Source of the DNA: Setaria digitata | Taxonomy: Eukaryota > Nematoda > Chromadorea > Rhabditida > Setariidae | Assembly (NCBI GenBank): GCA_003640385.1 | Contig: RCAB01000001.1 | Span: 124,001-188,000, forward strand | Length of the DNA: 64,000 nt | Direction of reading: 5' to 3' | Shown: positions 36,720 to 48,702 of the stretch, one piece after another | How the letters are laid out: every line of letters starts with the position of its first letter | Numbering within the stretch: position 1 is the first letter of the stretch | The notes under the pieces: generated by a model | Databases searched by the model: none | The model's input: only the letters and a program-made list of their open reading frames with translations | Told to the model about the DNA's origin: nothing | Made by a program: the position numbers and the translations under genes

Positions 36720-39700
36720 TTCGAGCGCCCACAGTAGCTTTCTTTTTTTGATTGACTGCTAATTTTAATGGTTGGAAGCTGTAAAAGTGAAATGCTGAGA
36801 TGACTGCTATAGTTGATTCTCCCGTAGTACACCTTTCCACATTTACATGAAGGAGGAAGACAGATAAGATCTGAATCGAATAAATGAGTTTTTGGCACAC
36901 AGCGTTTCTCATTATGCATCAATTAATAAAATCCATTTTCGACAGATTTTATCAAAACGACGAGTGTATTTACTGCGAGTACAGTTAACATGCAAAGAAT
37001 CGAGGAATCAATCAACTCTATTCAAAGTATTTGAAGAGAATGAAGATTGCAGTAAGCAACGCGATTTGAAAGGCATAAGTAAATTCGTAATCTCTCAGAC
37101 GATAGTCACACGGATTGGAAAGCATTCTTGTCGATTTTTTAGAAACTTATACAAACGAATTCTCACTTCCGGAGAAATTTAACAAGAGCGTAGTTGTTAA
37201 GAAGTTCATTGCTCACTCAATAATTACTCAGGACAGATTTGGAATATTCAGAGATGGTACCACAAAACGACGTGTCCGAACATTCCATGACATTATAAAG
37301 TGCCCTAAGCTCAATCTTGCCGTATCTACTGGCCCATGATGCTAATGTTTCCACCATCAAATAAACACATTTATCAAGAAAATAAATAAATAAATACATT
37401 TATTTGATGATGGAAACCTCTGCCACAAAAAACGGGCGATTTTTTTATGACTGTATTATGATTCCCGTGTGATAGTTCGATTTAATCTAGTAGCACAAGT
37501 GATCCACAGATCGAATTCGCCCCCATATAAAAATTCCGAAGCTTGCAGTTGCTAAACATGATGAGAAAATGAAGAATTCTCAAAATCGAAGCATCTCTAC
37601 CTTTTTATAATGATGATTTTATTGATTTATAAACTTAAATCATATTATTATTTATTAATATATCAAATTATCAACATTTTATCATTTATTTAAATTATTT
37701 AAAGTTTCAAAAATTTCAAATTATAATTTATGATTTTTATAAATATGGTCTATAGCAACACAACTTTTTATAATGATATAATTTCTAACAATTATTTAAT
37801 AGCCGACAGAACAAAGTACATCAGCACGTCTATTTCATGTTCGACGGATTGATGTACCTATTCAAAAGTAAACGCAACAGACTAATTAAATTCACGGCAT
37901 TTTATCTATAAAGTGAGAAGTACACTAGGAAATTATGACACTTTCAGAAAACGATGTCATATAATATAATGAATAAAATGTCAAAGGACTGACTGCATAT
38001 TTCACAACACGTGAGAATTAGCTTCCGACACAGAGACTGCAAAGTAAGATGAAACTTAATAAAATAATGAAATTAAGAGATGCGCTATACTACAGTTGGT
38101 TGATGGGGTCATAAAATTTGTATCATGTTCAGTTTCAGATCACAGTTCTATAACTGACACTCTGCAAACGGAAGGTTTTCTGATATATGAAGTTGGCTTG
38201 TTTCCACAATCAAAACTGTCTAGCATTTATTTAACAGATTGTGACATAAAGACTGGACTATCACGGGATAAGACGAGGTTATATGAAAATGAGCTAATTG
38301 TTCCAATGATTGTGCACACTTTATATCAGTTTGTAAGCGTCCAAACTAAAGGTTAATTTAGAAGAGAAGAGAGCTAAGCTTCCTCCTTTCAGCAGTGCTA
38401 TCATTATCATCCATCAATCTAATCCACTGAAAGTTTTAGATGTTACCGAACAACTGTTGTCTGTATGAAGCATCTCTTGCTTAGCAGTAAAAATCAGAGT
38501 TGAACAAGATTTTGTGAAACAAGATATCATACATTTTAAAGTAGCCTTTGACTTCTAACACTTCGCAACACATTCTAGAACTGAGGGATGGACTGCCGGG
38601 AGTTCAGCAGCATCACTAGCACCACTACAACTACCAGTAGCACTGGTAGCGGTAGTAGCAGCAGAAGAAAGATCAACGAATAATCATGATTATTCAAGTT
38701 AATGTGGAGAATGGTCAACTTCTATTTACACTTCTTCAAATATTTACTGCAAGTTAACATCCCATAGAATGCAACAACCTTTGGTTTATAGCCCGAATGG
38801 CCCCACTGAAGCTTTATTTTCCTATGGAAAAAACATTTTGATTATCTAGCTTATAATTATCCAAAACCCAGGCTAGTAGAATTTCATCAGAAAAAAAAAC
38901 CTTTAAATTGAAGTGAACGTGGAAAACTGTTGAGAAGGCATCTGAACCAAACTTCATCTTGTACTTCGTTTCTTTCCCAGGCACTATTTCATTTTACTGA
39001 TTTAGTTACATCGCGAGACTTTCGAAACGCTATGTCCAGGAAATTTGTGCTTTGCATTAATCCCCGTGTTTTTCTTAGGAGAGAAATCATTCTCGCACAA
39101 ACGCATTCTTCAAAAAACATTGGAACCGTAAACTAATCAAATTCATTGCAACAGAAAATAATCAATCACTAATTCACAGAAGACATTGCCCCTCTTCTTT
39201 AAAACTAAATCCTTTTCACATTATACAATGTAATTGACACCCGAAAAGCTTGCAAATGTCTTTCAACTTCTGGATAAATTCAGAACACATGTAGTGAATG
39301 TCTGAAAATAAATGCTCAATAGATATCTTTACTGGACAAATTAATCAAAAATTTAATGACATATATCGTGATTATGATATGCACTGTTAGGAGAGGAGCA
39401 TCTTACATTAAATATAAAAATTTCATAACGGAGATCGTGACCAGTCCCATTAAATTAAATATTAAAATGAAGTGAGATAAAAAGGATGCTATCAAACAAC
39501 TAAATTTCTAGTCTATACTAAAATTGTTTATAGCGAAAAGCATGAAATTGCGATGGAGCTTCAGCATCTTCCTTTTGAAAACACCATTACATACATATAA
39601 AAAGGATAAGTCTTGCTATCTTTCTTTAAAGCATTAATTTTTCGATTTAATCATGGACATATTACTTCAGGAAACAACTGGCACTCGAACAATTTTTGAT

Positions 39701-40229
39701 TCTAATGTAAACTGTAATAATAGCATCATACGTCAAGCAGTTCGCTATTACCAGCATTATGTGGTTATAATAGTTCTACTCCTAATTACTTGAGTAATTA
39801 TGATTGGAAAAGTAGCACAAAAACGTTATTAATACTTATTATACAATACAGAAAAGTGTATCCATAGTTATTATGCAATATAGACAAATGTCATTAATAC
39901 TTACTACATAACAAACTTGAAATAAATTTTCATACAGAACAAATGAATAACTTTTCCAAATACTACAATAATGACTAAGAAACATCCGTTCACTAGGAAG
40001 TTTCCCGCTTTACAAAATTAATAGGCACAATGGAATAAAAAAAATCGATATTAATTTTAACGGTTTTCTAAGGTTTGAAATGGAAAGAGAATTAAAATTT
40101 CACTTATAATTGTTGTGAGGTGTAGGTAGTATAAAAAACCTCAAATGATAAAGCAGTAAAATATGATTTTGCATTCCTGTTTTCTAGACACCAAATTCAG
40201 TTTAGCAATACATCTGGTTGTTTGACAAT
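36720..40229. other. Gene-poor spacer, 3.5 kb
   Basis: AT-rich, with no gene I can support. It contains far-1 upstream sequence, overlapping plus-strand ORFs at 36892-37182 and 37115-37339 (different frames, no known motif), a hairpin at 37347-37417, an 86-codon ORF at 38096-38356, and a Ser/Thr-coding simple repeat of AGC/ACT triplets at about 38608-38665. From 39200 to 40200 nothing is visible. Confidence 0.5.
37347..37417. repeat. Inverted repeat / hairpin, 19-bp arms
   Basis: Left arm 37347-37365 and right arm 37399-37417 are reverse complements with one mismatch in 19 (GTTTCCA-C/T-CATCAAATAAA). The loop of 33 nt is AAATAAATAAATAAA-like. It could be a terminator- or processing-type structure or a small foldback element remnant. 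Confidence 0.7.
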
Positions 40230-43200
40230 CTATCCGAATTTTTTGAAAATTTCAACCAATGCAGTATATGTTCCTGTTAGCAAACCAATCAGTGCAAAAA
40301 ATATTAGCGCTAAATCGATCAGCCAAACCTTCAATACTAATTTACCTCGAGAATATGAGACCTGAAAGGTTTATTTTTGTTTTAAATAAAGCCTTAAATT
40401 TGTAAGAAAAAGCGAGAACACAAAAAAAAATCTTACTTTACAAACTTGTGTGATAATTATTGTTTATCAATTAATGTTCAGTCGTGGATAACACTTTACT
40501 TTCTCTAAAGATGTCATCCAAATGCACAACTTTTACGATCTAGTTTTCTGACCAAATTTCGAATTTCAATAAATTACAAGGAGATCGATGAAAGGCGGAA
40601 AAAGCAAAGCCATTGATGATCCTGAGAATGCTCCAATAAAAGAGATAAATAAAGCGAGATGTGGAATAAGTTCTGCAATCGCACCTGAAAAAAGTACTAC
40701 TTCAAAAAATTCACAGTGAAGAACTTTGTGTTACTTTCCCCTTTTCTTAATAAACGGTCAATTTGAAGTTCAAGCTAACATGTCAATAAAACAATTCCAT
40801 ATCGCGCAAAATAGATGTACGCTGTTTGATTTTCAACTGGGATTTTTCTTATCACCCATTTTTCGACTCGTTCCATTGGGATGAAAAATTGTAAAGGATA
40901 AGAAACCATTACACACATCGAAAAAATAAGTTTAACACACTGGTATATCCTAAAAATAAAAAAGAAATCCTCAAAAAATTTTTCTAATAAACAAATAAAT
41001 AAAAAGCTGAAACTGATGGGACCTTTAATTTGTTAAGGATTTTAAATATTTTAAAGAATTAGAAGACAAAACTTACGGCTTGTGTGGTACATTTAATGTA
41101 ATCGTATCGGTAACTTCATTACCGACAGCAAGATAACCATAGAACCCTATCACAGCAAATATGGCTAACACAACCAAACAAGAAGAATTCAAGACTCCGT
41201 TCCATTTAATAAAAAGCTGTGGTTGACTCATACGATTTTCTATCGGTAAAACCTACAGATAACAAATTTTAAAAAAGAAAGAAAAAATGACTTTATAAGT
41301 CATTATTTTTTTAATTTTTATCATTATTTATTGAAATATCAAATATCTTGTGCTTTTCAGTATGGATTTTTTTTTTACAAGGCAATGATGAACAATCATG
41401 AAAAAAATTGTACATAAGATCGATTTCTTGTGAGCCCACCTCTGGAGATAAGAGAAAAAAATCCACAATAAAATATGACTAACTGACAATTAGCTTACTA
41501 TCTCAAATGAATCCCTACATGCCAGTGGGCTGGTAGACGCTAAAAGAATGGGAAAATCAAACACTGATTTTGTTAAAACATTTAAATGGTGAATAAATCT
41601 TGCGCCATACCACGGCAACTCCCTCGAAAGCGAACAAAACCGTTCCAAAAAAGAGAGGAATCTCTTCCACATGTCCAACAGCTGGGAAATCAGACGACCG
41701 TTTCAAATTAGTGAAAAAGAAATACAATAAAATAATCACAGCAGCTGTAAAGGAGATATTTTTAAATATGAACTTTAAAGATTCGGAAGCACATAGAAAA
41801 TTGATAAATTAATTCAATAACTAATTCAACGATACTGAATGCAGAACTTACACAAATATAAGCAGTTGGCAGCAAAGGCAAATGGAGCTAGCTTATTTAA
41901 ACGACGAATCGAACAGATCGACATTATTGGAATAAGAAGCAATATCATCCACACTGACTTGGGTAAGTGGATTGTCGTATTCATATCGAAAAACTTGAAG
42001 AAACATTTCACAAGATTAAAAGACACACCAAATTTAAACTATTTTTGGTTAAACTATTTTTCAAAATAAATCAGTGTAGAAAAAGCATACACTTTGAATG
42101 TTATCTGCCATAAATACAAAATATACACAGCAGAAGCCAAGTTGCGCACAAAACATATTAACATTTAGCGTTTGTCTGTAAAAAAAGTATGAATTTTAGA
42201 TACAAAAGATCAATATCTAAAATGAACGGAATGGTAAATTTCATTAATCGGATCAAATGGTGAATAACCAAGTAAAAAAATACACACTTGAAAAAATATC
42301 CATGGAGACTTATCCAGGCTGGTCCACTTTCTACAGCACCCCGCATGACATTGGCATAATCAATGACATCTTTGCCATTTCTGTGGAATGGAACTTGATA
42401 TAACTTCGCATCTTCGGAATGATAATGATAAGGATTCCAGAGAACGATAAATTGGAGGTTTTTAGAAAGAAATTGCAAATTTTCTCATATTTTTGAACTT
42501 CGCCAGAAACTTATTTGAAAATTGGATTTTATGACTTTTCGGATAAACTTAGAATAAAAAAAAAGTAAAACAAACCTTCGAGAGATATAATGCGCAGCGT
42601 AAACTACAAGCCTCATGCAGTATAAGCAAATACCACACAGTACAACCATCAGCACCAAACCCATCTAAAATAATGTAATTAAACATAGAAGATAAAAGAA
42701 GAAACAGAAACATAACTAAACTGTTTAAAATGAATAAAAGAACAGCACGAATATCGAAATATTCAATTAAAACAGATGGAATCGTCGGATCGTCAGAATT
42801 AAAAGAGTACGACAGCTGACGTAGAAAAATAAGATGATATTAGGAAGGGAGGAAGGATGCATTCCCTCCTCTCCTCCTTAATTATTCTCTCAGTAATAAG
42901 TAGAATAATTATGGAATAATAGGGAAAATAATATAAAAAAAGGAGCGATGATGAGAGAAATCTGCAACGCACCCAGAGTCCAGCATGCTTAAACGCAAGA
43001 GGTAATGATAGCAATCCAGTGCCTAACATGGCCTTAACCATATGAGCGAATGCTTGTTCGGGACTGAGACTATTAACGTTTCTGGTTCTCTCGGCGAAAA
43101 GATAAGTTTCTTCATAATCAACGATTAAACCATCACTGGGCAATGCCGTCGCATCATTTCTCGTGGCTGTTACACCTGACACCACCTGCAAAAATACAAT

Positions 43201-43480
43201 AAATAAACCTAACAACAATCCTACTCCCTTGACTAACTTAACCACATCAAAATTCAACATTAAACCAATCAATTTTAAAACAATTCTCTACCAAAATTAC
43301 TGATACTATCATCTGTGTAAATTCTTATTTAATAAGTGACAATCAGCCCTCTACAGTGCTATTTCCTAACTTTGCAAAAGTACAAGTCAATATATGGGGT
43401 AAACCTTAAAGAGTGAAAATTTTCGAAGTTAACTTACAGTTCCAGAGACTTGTAGTCGAGGGTCAGCAGCTACAGACATC
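40230..43480 (-). CDS. Proton-coupled amino acid transporter, SLC36 (PAT) family
   Basis: This multi-pass membrane protein exports or imports small amino acids at the lysosome or plasma membrane. Eleven exons: 43480-43438, 43175-42973, 42664-42576, 42380-42288, 42175-42091, 41993-41852, 41744-41611, 41252-41077, 40949-40780, 40684-40578, 40361-40230, giving 457 aa, typical for the family. Exon 2 carries FAHMVKAMLGTGLLSLPLAF, the PAT family TM1 signature. VIDYANVMRGAVESGP, FGTVLFAFEGVAVVLPIENR and SYPLQFFIPMERVEKW are also diagnostic. About ten or eleven hydrophobic segments can be traced. The start MSVAADPRLQVSG fits in phase if exon 2 begins at the TCAG ending at 43176; an upstream CAG (exon start 43185) would be out of phase. 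Closest relative within SLC36 cannot be told by eye. Confidence 0.9.
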
Positions 43481-45992
43481 CCGAACAACACCTTGCTGTT
43501 CACTGCGCTTAATTTATTGCCCAGTGGCAATAACTGGAAGTATCTCAAGAACTATCACCAGCACCCTCTTCTCGAACTCGGTGATCCGATCATTTGAATC
43601 CCTGACACACCGATAAAGCGTCGGCATCGTGTATCAGTCTCTGAAGGACTTCTCCACTCTTCTCTTCTGCTTTTATCTGAGCAAAAAGAAAGGAAAGATG
43701 GACGACAATGTCCGTCTCATAATTTAAACATGAATTCTAACAGGGTTTAAGGCACTTCTGGAATCTGGTTATAGACTAATCCAGTCATTCCGGATAAGTG
43801 TCCGGAAATGGCAGTTGTGTTGTTTTTGATCGCAGACTCCCATCCTACATCCTCCCGTCATTCATCTTGTACTGAATGAAATGACCAAAACTACCGATGA
43901 TGTCATAATAACCGCATGAAATGTGCTTCAAAGTAGAACTTGACGCTCAGCAACAACTACTCATACACAAGCTCCAGCAGGTCATCAGGTACGGTACCTT
44001 TAACAGTTTCCTGTCTGAAGCAAGCGATTTTAATAATTGCCTTTACTTCATTTTATTTAAAAGCCGACTTTTTGGTTACATCATTCAAAAAGTTGTTGTA
44101 CAGACTCTCCGTCCTCGTGATGGAAGTGTGTTTCCAGGTCACACTCCTCCTCGTTCATTTCGGCTGTTCCTTCATCTCTACCTGTGCAACTGTTCATCGA
44201 ACATCCGTCACAGGCGAGATGCTTTGACAGTGCCCTCCTTAAAAATAAAATTTTTATTTTTAAAGAGTTACACAAGCAACCTAGTCTGTCCAACAGTTTC
44301 CTTACTTAAAAGGCATGTAACTCATTCCTGATGAAATGTCCGGAAGGTAGAAGCTGAGCGTTATAAATGCAAGTTCTGTTCATTCGTATTTAACTGAGAC
44401 GTAATTAACTGGTATCCATTCGTATTTAACTGAGACGTAATTAACTGGTATCCATTCGTATTTAATTGAGACGTAATTAATTGGTATGAAGCGAGCAAGT
44501 AAAAATGATTAATAGTCACTGGTTAAAAAATAGGGCATGATTATAGAAATGAAAAGAAGCGGAACTAGGATGAGACAAATGTGAAAAATGCTACTAATCA
44601 CTGATTATCTATTTCCTATCACTGGACATCAAAAAGGAGCAAACCTGTTTTCGTTCCACACTTTGACAAAGAATGACGCTTGGTGCGTTTCCGAAGGTGC
44701 TCTGAACAGGTGTCGCACATTTTATGCAAATCGTTTATAAATTACCACTCTTCCCATAACCACACTGTCTTAATCTCTTACTAAAGTACTTCTTTCATTT
44801 TCTGATTCATTTTACTCTTTTTCTAAATTTGGAAATCACAATATAATACCAGAAGTTTTCAGTTTTCCATGACTTTATAGCAAATTTAAATTAATATTTG
44901 TATATGGAATACTAAACACAATTCGTTATTTTGGTTTCGAATTCCTTGATTAGTGGACAAAATAGCCCAATATGTTCAAGACGCTGTCATAAACTTTCCG
45001 ATCAGATTTTGCTGGGAATTTGGGTGTAGTTTATTTATTTATGTTATTGGTATTATTCGTCTTTATTTTCATTGTTTATTTAATTATATAATTAGGAGAT
45101 GCAACTTAATTATATAATTGCCGACTGAAATTACTTTAATTAAAATCTAATTATTACTTTATTTGTCATTCTGTTTTATAATCATGTCTCTTTGTTGGAA
45201 AACTGGTCAAACTTGCGCTAAAAGAATTTATTACTTTATTAATTACTAATATTTTTAATGAATTTACTGTGATATCAATCTTTCCATCACTTCAGCAGTG
45301 CCATTTTGATAAATTTCATTCTCCATTAATTTATGCGTTTCCTTTGTTTATTTCTCATACCATGAACTTGCGTTCTTATCAGTTTTTCACAGTTTATTAA
45401 TCGCAATTAAATTATGTCCAATCAAATAAGCACATTGAATAAATAATGAATAATTTTTATTTTGAATTTGGACCTCCTTTAGATCGTTTTATTTCGCAAT
45501 AATCCCACAAAATGTTGTGTCCTTAAGAGATTTATTTTATTTAGTTTAGTTTGCATTTTTAAATGATTATCTATGTTTACCAATTAATTTATTGCAATAT
45601 TTAGACAGAAGAAGTTAAATTGCTCTTTATTTTGCCTGTACATTTAGAAAACAATTTTTTTTTAGGTTTACCAGCCAAACTATAAATTATATCCTTTTTA
45701 TTTAATTACATCAGAAATACTAAAAAGTTAGTTCGAAGAGTTCACGTACAAAACTTAATATATTCAATTTTATACCGCTAAGAAGTTTAAAGTTTGGATG
45801 ATTAGGAAATCCAGTTTCTAGTAGATGCAACATTAAGTATTGTCAGTACTTCATCTCTTACCTATTCTTTTCATAGCAAGTAATTTTTGGATTGGTGATA
45901 GTAAACTTGACTAACTGCATTGCAATTAAAATATTATTTATGGTATCCATAAATATTAATGATGCTAGTAGAATAAAATACTACGAGCTCTT
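43481..45992. other. Spacer, 2.5 kb, with 36-bp tandem repeat
   Basis: No supportable gene. The longest ORF (43921-44331 plus, 136 codons) has no recognisable domain and unbiased composition. A 36-bp triplicate lies at 44381-44487. From about 45030 to 45960 the sequence is very AT-rich and empty. Promoters of the SLC36 gene (left end) and the CRAL-TRIO gene (right end) should lie here. Confidence 0.5.
44381..44487. repeat. 36-bp direct tandem repeat, three copies
   Basis: Units at 44381-44416, 44417-44452 and 44453-44487, starting CATTCGTATTTAACTGAGAC. Copies 1 and 2 are identical. Copy 3 has two C-to-T changes (TTAATTGAGAC, TTAATTGG). Each unit also contains the internal echo TTAACTG. Confidence 0.92.
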
Positions 45993-47925
45993 ATGCCGGC
46001 AAAGTTTAAACTCGCACCTCGAGCGAGCTTAAATGAATGTTCACTAATTGAACAATTACGGAACAAACTGACTGGTCAACTACCGGATGGTATACCGGAT
46101 GACCTCAATACAGATCTCAATTTATTGCGATGGATACGTGGTTTCGATGGTGATTTCGATAAAATTACAAAGGTTACTCGATCTTTACTGAATTTTAGAA
46201 GCAAGTGAAAGTTACTGACTACTAGATTTTAATTCATCGACTTAAGCAGTTTTTCACTTTCTTACCAAATTTCAGAAAAATCGCACTTCTTTTGGAGAAA
46301 TCAAAGTTAAATCCTAAAGGATATAGAAAGAATCATCTTAGGTCAAAGCAGTTTCAACAGCAGAATGAATTACAGAATTTCTGCACATATGTAGAATCTC
46401 GAAGAGCAGCCGGTTTCGATTTAAAAGATTTGCCGGAAAAGTTTTTCGAGCTACCTCACATCAAACCATTCTTGCCGTATATAGCTGCATCACGTCTTAA
46501 TGATAAGCTGTGGCTTAATGAACGGAATGCGTTTTTGTTCATCGAACGAGCTTGGTGCCAACCCAAGGAGGTAAAAACAGCTCTGATGTAACCTCAGACT
46601 TCTTAGCTTTCAGAAGCTTGGTTCCAGTGTTTCTCAAAACTTTTTAATTTGAACTCATTACAGTTTGTGAAAGCAATGAAATGTAGCGACTACCTGCTCC
46701 ACTGTTTTGGATATTCGGAACTTCTTCTTCAGGTAAAAATTACATAAAGTTATCCGAAATTTTAAATGAATGTAACATATTTCGCCTTTTGATCATTTTA
46801 TTTATTTTAGCTTATTTTACGACGAGAAAAAGAACAAAACAGTACTGCTGGGCCAGTTCAGTTTATTGTTTTCTTTGACGCGGCTTCTATAAATCTGGTC
46901 GATTATTTAAATCCATTAAGTGCTCAAGTGAAATTTTGGCAGATACGCTCTGAATTGTGGCAAGACTGGTCAGTTTCTTAACTAGAACTCATTTCTTTGT
47001 GAAGTTCGCGAATTTTCATAAATTCTCTTACTTCCGCAAAGTTCATTAAGAGTAGTTCACCAGATTCTTCCTGCTTTTAAAATTGCTTTTGACTTTAGGT
47101 ATCCTGCAGTGGTACAAAAAATTTACCTGATTAATCCACCCCGACTCATAAATGCAGTGTGGAAGCTGGCAGGATTATTTTTGAAAAAAGAAAATTTGGA
47201 ATTAATCGAAATCATCGGAAATCATGAAGACTTGCGAGAAGATTTCCCTGCGTGCTTCATTCCACGCGAATATGGAGGCTTGTAATTTTGATACTTTTTT
47301 TTTTTTTTAAGAGTATAAATTATGATTAATCCATGAACCTACGCGTTTAAGCATGTAGATGTAGTAGCCATTACGCTTTAATCTTCACTTTGCATAAAAC
47401 TTCATTTTTCAGGTGAATTTGTGAACGAGTTACAACCTTACGATGCAACCGGCATTAGTATAAGAAGGAAAATTGTTGAGGACGATTATATCAAGTCATA
47501 TGAATTATATAGAAAGAAAGGGATTCATCAACCAGAATCAAAGCGGCGGGTACTTTTCAACGGCTAAAAGTTTTTTTCTGAGAAGGATTTCAATGGTAAG
47601 GTTTAGATTTAAAATATTTTGTTATCACAAAATAAAAGAGTTACAGGAAATTTTGGCCGGAACGACATTTGTGGAAAGTATTGTCTTGCCCGATAAACAT
47701 ACCGCACTACTTTGGAGCTTCAAGTGTAACAACGACATTGAATTCGCGATTTATGACAAAGGGAAACGATTGCTATATCCAAGACTGCATCTGTTTACTT
47801 CGAAGCTTCCTGAAGAGGGCATTCTAGAAAACTTGATCCCGGATTCGGAATATTTTTTCGAATTCCGAACTACTACAAATTATTTTAACACCCGGCTGGA
47901 TTATTCTATTTGCCCAACTGTTTAA
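45993..47925 (+). CDS. CRAL-TRIO (SEC14-like) and GOLD domain lipid-transfer protein
   Basis: Seven exons (45993-46204, 46276-46570, 46665-46733, 46811-46968, 47099-47277, 47413-47549, 47647-47925) join in phase to 442 aa. The N-terminal CRAL-TRIO-N segment has DLNTDLNLLRWIRGFDGDFD. The SEC14 lipid-binding fold includes FIVFFDAASINLVDYLNPLS, KIYLINPPRLINAVWKLAG and FIPREYGGEF. A C-terminal GOLD domain has SIVLPDKHTALLWSFKCNND and RLLYPRLHLF. Known nematode relatives of this layout include ctg-1, ctg-2 and cgr-1; which one cannot be told by eye. The family moves phosphoinositides or other lipids between membranes and can modulate Ras signalling. Exon 5 must end in a GC donor (GGAG then GCTTGT), because the nearby GT breaks the frame. 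Confidence 0.88.
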
Positions 47926-48702
47926 TTTTCCACCAAAGTTTTCTTTAGGTATTTTAAGATAACAGATGATGTTAAGTATATGAATATTTCTGAAAAATTT
48001 CGGCCAAGAGCACCTCGATGACATGGAGATATTGGTGAGAGCTTGGTTTTTCAGAAAATCATAAATACTTACGCTTTGAACTGACTAATTTTTGAGCACC
48101 TTAAAGTTCATAGTACATTAAAGTATTCAGGAGAAATATCTTTTTTGACCATTATTAAGTTTTATTTTCGCATTCAAAAAATTTAACTCCTCTTCGTCCC
48201 ATTATCTTTTATGAAAGCTGAACGTCTGATGTGAAATTCTACTTTTGCACAATTTTGAGTTCATTCTTTCTGGAATAATCTAGTTCACAGTGATATGTAT
48301 TGCGCCGTTATAAAACATTGGAACAAGCTGACTTGTGACCAGACAAAAATAAGTGAAGAATATTTAGAAATATAAGTTGCAAGCAATTTTACATATGGAA
48401 ACAAAAAAAAAAGCGTACAAAGTTACAGTCAAATTCAGTGCAGTCATTAAAAAATCAGATTTTTCTTGATTAGTGAAGTAATAAAAACTTGGTTTGTTTA
48501 ATTGCTACTTCTAACAGTAATTACGGTGAGGATTTTACAGCAGGGTTAGAAATGGAAAATAAAATGAATGTGATGAATTTAGATTCTGATACTTTTGTTT
48601 GGACAAAATTAACAGATTAAAATATCTCAAGAAATTAGAAAGATTGAAATTCCCATTGGGCCACGTTCATATAACTTGTTCATGGTTTCTTTAACTAATG
48701 AA
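47926..48702. other. Convergent spacer between the CRAL-TRIO and SAM genes
   Basis: 3' UTRs of two convergent genes. No coding signal was seen on either strand, and no repeat worth naming. Confidence 0.5.

Noticed and set aside
36892..37339. Overlapping plus-strand ORFs upstream of far-1.
   Set aside because: Two frames, no splice sites that join them convincingly, and no recognisable motif. Noted only as spacer content.
42799..43272. 157-codon minus-strand ORF covering SLC36 exon 2.
   Set aside because: Its two ends are intron read-through. The splice sites at 43176 and 42972, and the MSVAAD first exon, give the family structure.
47473..47646. Plus-strand ORF start (MLRTIISSH...) as an alternative N-terminus for the GOLD exon.
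   Set aside because: It lies in another frame than CRAL-TRIO exon 6 and is explained by exon 6 read out of frame, then an intron (47550-47646).
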